The notes below the pieces were generated by a model. That model made no database searches and was not told the DNA's origin. It saw only the letters and a program-made list of their open reading frames with translations. Of a DNA stretch of 17,297 nt, positions 14,007 to 17,297 are shown in pieces (the stretch's first letter is position 1; each line of letters opens with the position of its first letter). Origin of the DNA: Prolixibacteraceae bacterium (GTDB taxonomy: Bacteria; Bacteroidota; Bacteroidia; Bacteroidales; Prolixibacteraceae); contig DAIDJX010000035.1 of the NCBI GenBank assembly GCA_027451165.1, positions 1 to 17,297 on the forward strand, in the 5' to 3' direction. Position numbers and translations under genes: made by a program.

Positions 14007-16547
14007 TTATTTTTTTTCAAGCATTTTGATGAAATAACCTCCAACCACCGACCGGGCCTGGAAGCCGACTTGTTTGGCATCGGTTGTTTCGTACCAGTCG
14101 GTCATGGGCACGCGGCTGGGCGTTTCGTTAACAAACAAATGTACAGGATCAATAATTTTCCGGAAGGTATTATCATCGTTGGCCAGCGTTGCTGTCCAAA
14201 TGATCCAATCGGCTTTGGTATAGGTTTTCCGGTTATCCAGAGGCAATCCGTATTTGTTTAGTTTGGTGAGGTAATAAGCTGTTTCCTTTTGGGCAACTTC
14301 CTTTGGAAAAATATGGAGCCCGAGAAGCTTGTCCCAAACCAGGTTATATTTTTGGCTCCAGGTTCCGGGTTGGTCGAATGTTAACCGGTAATGATCACCA
14401 TCGTTAGCCATCTTCTCCCATTGGGCTGCCATTTCACGGGCTTTGGCAGTGTAGGTTTGAGCAATGCCGGTTTTGCCAAGCATTTGTGCCAGTTGTCCGT
14501 AACAGGCGACGCCCAGGATGGCTTTAACCGAAAGATTGGCATTGTGGGCAAAGTGACCTGCAAAATCATCGGTGCAAAGCTGGTTTTCGGGATCGAGCCC
14601 ATTTTGAAGCAGGTAGTTGGCCCAGGTTGTCAGTACATCCCAGTGCTGTTTCGCGTAGTTGGCGTTACCTTCCTTATGGGCAATTGCCCCGGTCAGAATC
14701 AGCATGTTTCCGCTTTCTTCAACCGGCATGTCGCCACCATAAGTCTGTCCGTTGGCTTTGGGGTATGTACCCACATCGTGTGCTGGGAAAGGTTTAGACC
14801 ACTTTCCGCTTTCCGAATAATAAAAAATGGGGTTCATCATTCCCTTCAACAAATCGGGATTATAACGCAGATAGAGTGGAGCCGAAGGATAAGTGATGTC
14901 AACCGTACCGATTGAGCCATTGCTGAAGTTCTCCTTCGAAAGGAATAAAATATGGCCTTGTTTATCCTTCACCAGCTTATGCGCTGCTATCGACTGGCGG
15001 TATGCAGCAACACACAATTCAGCATAGTTTTGTCCGCCGGCCTGCATCGCTTCATCCCAAAGCCGGGAGTCAAATTCGTTGCATTTTCTTATGATGTCTT
15101 TTTGATCCTTGTCTGCTGCCTTCAGTGCATTGGCGATGGTAACTTTCCCGTCTTCTTTCCACCAGGCCATCAGGTTATCGCCAAAATACTGAATGCTGTA
15201 CAAATCGTCGTAGGCCAGCATCACTGTTCCTGAAACCGGTTGGGATGAAACCGGCCCCATAGCTTCGGTACAAGCCAGAACCGGCATGGCCTCATTCATT
15301 TTTGCGTTCATCTTATAGGTTCTGTCCTGATCAAGTTTGCCGTTGTGCACAAATTGCAATTTAGTTTCCTGATATCCGCCCAACGCGTAACTCCGGTTTG
15401 CCGATGTCTTTCCGCAGAGGTAGAAATATCCCCAGTCAATGCGCACATTGTCGCCTTTCTTCTCCAGAACGGGTTGTAGAACTGTTCCGGTTTTCAGACA
15501 GGTAAGCCCATCGGTCTGGGTCTTTTCGAGAGTCACTTCCTGCAGCATGTTGTGGACCCCCCATTCGGGAGTCGCCTCAAAATAGATTTGTACCTCGTGC
15601 CTGGCGCCATCAGTTGACGAAACCGTGTAATTGATGTAATTTACCGGCCGTGATAATATTTCCAGACGATCAGTCAGCAGCGGAGATACAAAATTTAGCT
15701 TCAGGTCGATCGGTCCGCATGCAAATTCGTAATGGGTTTGCGTTGCCGACAGGGCCACCGACTTTTGAACAACCGTTTGCGGAAATATTTCTCCTTTTTC
15801 GTTTTCCTGGTATAGTCCGAAATCGACATAACCGCCACCAGCCTTATTCTGACAATGGACGGCAATCACATTCTTTCCACCGGGATTTAACAGTTTGCTC
15901 AGATCATCGTCCAGAAAAAGCACCACGTTGTTAAACCACGAGAATCCGGTTTCAACAATCTTTTTCCCGTTCAGGAACAACTCAAAAATGTCGTCATGCG
16001 AATACATCAGCATGATTTTTTGAGCCGGTAGCGGTGAGTTGAGTGTGAATTCGCGGCGTATCCAGATCTCTTTTGTTTCCCACAACGTACCAAGTACCGG
16101 CTGACCTTTCGTACCAAAAGCTCCCTTGCCGTCGTTCCAGCTTTTGTCGCTGAAACCAGGTTTTTCCCAACCTTCAGCAGGTTCGTTCAGTATATATTTC
16201 CCATTCCAGCCTCCTCCATCGGCCATAGGTAAAAGTGTATTTTTCGGGACATCTTCTTTTCCCAAAAAACGATATATTTTCCCGTCTACCCTGATGGCAC
16301 CAATGAGACCATGCCGCTTGCCAGTCCAGTGGACCACTTCGCCATCGAAAAGCTGGTTAGTATTCGACCAGGCGCTGGTATAAGGGTCAATGGTTATCAG
16401 CGGATATGCCGGAGCCCTGAGATTCCGGGTTTTACCGGTTGGAGCAAATTTCTCAGCCCTGCACAAAAATGCCGAAAACAGTATAGCCAGCAATCCATAG
16501 CTCAGATTCTTCAGCAGGTTACCGGACAAGATGTTTTTATTATTCAT
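14007..16547 (-). CDS. DUF4965/DUF1793 'glutaminase A-like' secreted protein
   Basis: An 846-residue exported protein with an N-terminal hydrophobic signal (about 14-31; no good lipobox). The regions in order fit the DUF4964-DUF5127-DUF4965-DUF1793 family. RAPAYPLITIDPYTSAWS (44-61) is the N-terminal motif. A galactose-binding-like insertion (about 110-250, with MYSHDDIFELFLNGKKI) is followed by a beta-sandwich region to about 480. An alpha-helical barrel-like C-terminal half contains CTDDFAGHFAHNANLSVKA and ADWIIWTATLANDD. The family is named after fungal glutaminase A but has a six-hairpin-glycosidase-like C-terminal fold. In Bacteroidota it commonly sits in glycan loci and its real substrate is uncertain. 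The length is normal and the frame intact. No convincing promoter is seen in the 65 nt before it, so transcription may enter from further upstream. Confidence 0.88.
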   Translation of the reverse strand: MNNKNILSGNLLKNLSYGLLAILFSAFLCRAEKFAPTGKTRNLRAPAYPLITIDPYTSAWSNTNQLFDGEVVHWTGKRHGLIGAIRVDGKIYRFLGKEDVPKNTLLPMADGGGWNGKYILNEPAEGWEKPGFSDKSWNDGKGAFGTKGQPVLGTLWETKEIWIRREFTLNSPLPAQKIMLMYSHDDIFELFLNGKKIVETGFSWFNNVVLFLDDDLSKLLNPGGKNVIAVHCQNKAGGGYVDFGLYQENEKGEIFPQTVVQKSVALSATQTHYEFACGPIDLKLNFVSPLLTDRLEILSRPVNYINYTVSSTDGARHEVQIYFEATPEWGVHNMLQEVTLEKTQTDGLTCLKTGTVLQPVLEKKGDNVRIDWGYFYLCGKTSANRSYALGGYQETKLQFVHNGKLDQDRTYKMNAKMNEAMPVLACTEAMGPVSSQPVSGTVMLAYDDLYSIQYFGDNLMAWWKEDGKVTIANALKAADKDQKDIIRKCNEFDSRLWDEAMQAGGQNYAELCVAAYRQSIAAHKLVKDKQGHILFLSKENFSNGSIGTVDITYPSAPLYLRYNPDLLKGMMNPIFYYSESGKWSKPFPAHDVGTYPKANGQTYGGDMPVEESGNMLILTGAIAHKEGNANYAKQHWDVLTTWANYLLQNGLDPENQLCTDDFAGHFAHNANLSVKAILGVACYGQLAQMLGKTGIAQTYTAKAREMAAQWEKMANDGDHYRLTFDQPGTWSQKYNLVWDKLLGLHIFPKEVAQKETAYYLTKLNKYGLPLDNRKTYTKADWIIWTATLANDDNTFRKIIDPVHLFVNETPSRVPMTDWYETTDAKQVGFQARSVVGGYFIKMLEKK

Positions 16548-16612
16548 AGATTATAAGATTATTTTGTTTATGATATTGATTTTAATTTTGTTCGTTTCGT
16601 AACAATGAAAAT

Positions 16613-16880
16613 CTATTTCATAATAAGGTATTTACTTACTTCTTCCCCTTTAGTGTCTTTTCGTTGTACTGTTATCTTTTGCTGATCTGCATCCATCTTC
16701 AGTGAAGTATTGAACGAATTTATCAAAATCGGGAATTTGACTGCATTATTGGGTTCAATCAGTTGATACCGATGCGTGTGCCCGCAAAGCATGAGACTAA
16801 TTTCCGCCTGATTCAGAACCGGCAAACATTTTGGTTGCAGCATCCATAAAGCCGCCAAAGAACTGGGTTTCGTCATTCAT
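16613..16880 (-). pseudogene. Frameshifted C-terminal remnant of a calcineurin-like metallophosphoesterase
   Basis: The longer frame (16876 down to 16613) encodes 87 residues containing LNQAEISLMLCGHTHRYQL. GHTH, at 16772-16783, is the C-terminal metal-binding motif of calcineurin-like phosphoesterases. The N-terminal metal motifs (DxH, GDxxD, GNHD) are absent. A second frame from ATG 16880 reads 27 residues (MNDETQFFGGFMDAATKMFA...) to a stop at 16797. Joining it to the first frame near 16819-16826 gives ...ATKMFA-PVLNQAE..., a more natural sequence than the N-terminus of the 87-residue frame. This implies a one-base (or minus-two) frameshift plus loss of most of the gene. Upstream of 16880 the DNA is AT-rich with stops. 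It is probably non-functional. A sequencing error could explain the shift but not the missing front. Confidence 0.65.
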
Positions 16881-16961
16881 CTTGAGACTTTTATACTTAA
16901 CTCAAAATAATATTATTGAATGAATTTCTTTTAATTCTGAATATGTTTCAGCCAGACAAAC
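16881..16961. other. AT-rich junction between pseudogene and fucosidase-like gene
   Basis: About 80 nt rich in A and T, with no coding frame, repeat or hairpin that I can support. It marks the place where the front of the metallophosphoesterase has been lost. No direct repeat or inverted repeat points to an insertion sequence. Confidence 0.4.
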
Positions 16962-17297
16962 CTATAATTCCACTTTCACTACGTCGTCCATTTCGGTGCG
17001 AAGATCAGCAGGCACGGTGAATTTGATGAATCCATCCCGGTAGCTATATGAAAGCGGAGCTTTAGTCCGAAGCAAAATGACCGATTTGGGTTGTTTGTCG
17101 GGTTTTAGCGAAACCTGTTGCTTGAAATCGGGCAGCAAATGCAGGTACCAGTTCTTGTCAAGGGTCGTAATCATCACGTTGCTGCGTTCAACACCGGGCG
17201 AAGGGCCCGCTCCGATAACCGATTCACGGCTGTGTTTCATCCATATGGCGATACCTTCCATTTGCAGGTAGTAATTCGGATGCATCTCGCCATTTCC
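16962..17297 (-). CDS. Probable alpha-L-fucosidase (GH29), C-terminal part, partial at window edge
   Basis: The frame is open from the right edge to the stop at 16962, giving about 111 residues. It begins GNGEMHPNYYLQMEGIAIWM, which matches the stretch after the NLLLNxGP motif in GH29 fucosidases (a post-catalytic helix with 'LE.IG.W'). A small beta-rich C-terminal domain follows (MITTLDKNWYLHLLP, FIKFTVPADLR). The active-site region is outside the window, so activity cannot be judged. It is the first gene seen on the minus strand and would precede the metallophosphoesterase remnant and the DUF4965-type gene. An internal Met at 17285 is unlikely to be the start because the frame continues past it. 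Confidence 0.6.
   Translation of the reverse strand, partial: GNGEMHPNYYLQMEGIAIWMKHSRESVIGAGPSPGVERSNVMITTLDKNWYLHLLPDFKQQVSLKPDKQPKSVILLRTKAPLSYSYRDGFIKFTVPADLRTEMDDVVKVEL

Noticed and set aside
14391..14915. 174-codon open frame on the plus strand
   Set aside because: It is antisense to the intact DUF4965-type gene, whose sequence and codon pattern are clearly real.
15860..16220. Galactose-binding-like insertion in the DUF4965-type protein as a novel fusion
   Set aside because: This insertion is usual for Bacteroidota members of the family, so it is not unusual here.
1..17297. tRNA genes, insertion sequences, CRISPR arrays or phage genes
   Set aside because: I found no cloverleaf-like segment, transposase or integrase motif, terminal inverted repeats or spaced direct repeats.

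Overview
The window comes from a member of the Bacteroidota, probably Bacteroidales-like. The evidence is a SusC/SusD pair with Bacteroidota-only lipoprotein families (DUF4959/DUF5126/DUF5000 and DUF4998 types), A-rich regions in place of Shine-Dalgarno sites, and promoters of the TTTG-N19-TAnnTTTG type. I cannot place it to genus.

Positions 1-13104 hold a polysaccharide-utilisation-type locus. A LacI-family regulator (104-1120, minus) is divergent from a plus-strand array: SusC-like TonB-dependent porin (1657-4761), SusD-like lipoprotein (4770-6737), and two surface lipoproteins with C-terminal discoidin-like folds (6768-8063 and 8094-9290). A strong hairpin (9348-9385) follows. The second block is a secreted ADP-ribosylglycohydrolase-like enzyme (9573-11120), a ribokinase-family sugar kinase (11134-12087) and a GRP/RhaT-like sugar permease (12103-13104). 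The order suggests surface capture, periplasmic release of a sugar, inner-membrane uptake and phosphorylation. The kinase and the hydrolase make ribose, or a ribose-containing glycoside, the best guess. The locus resembles the ribose-scavenging (rus) system of Bacteroides thetaiotaomicron, but with a LacI-type regulator and no nucleoside hydrolase in view. The 536-bp divergent region holds a perfect 12-bp palindrome with a central CpG, typical of LacI-family operators, overlapping the -33 element of a well-formed promoter.

Positions 13151-17297 are on the minus strand and converge on the first locus. Reading in the direction of transcription: the C-terminal end of a probable GH29 alpha-L-fucosidase (window edge), a frameshifted C-terminal remnant of a calcineurin-like metallophosphoesterase, a complete DUF4965/DUF1793 'glutaminase A-like' secreted protein, and a secreted endonuclease/exonuclease/phosphatase-family protein 7 nt after it. 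This looks like part of a second, probably glycan-related, gene set that is partly decayed.

No tRNA, rRNA, insertion sequence or CRISPR array was recognised.
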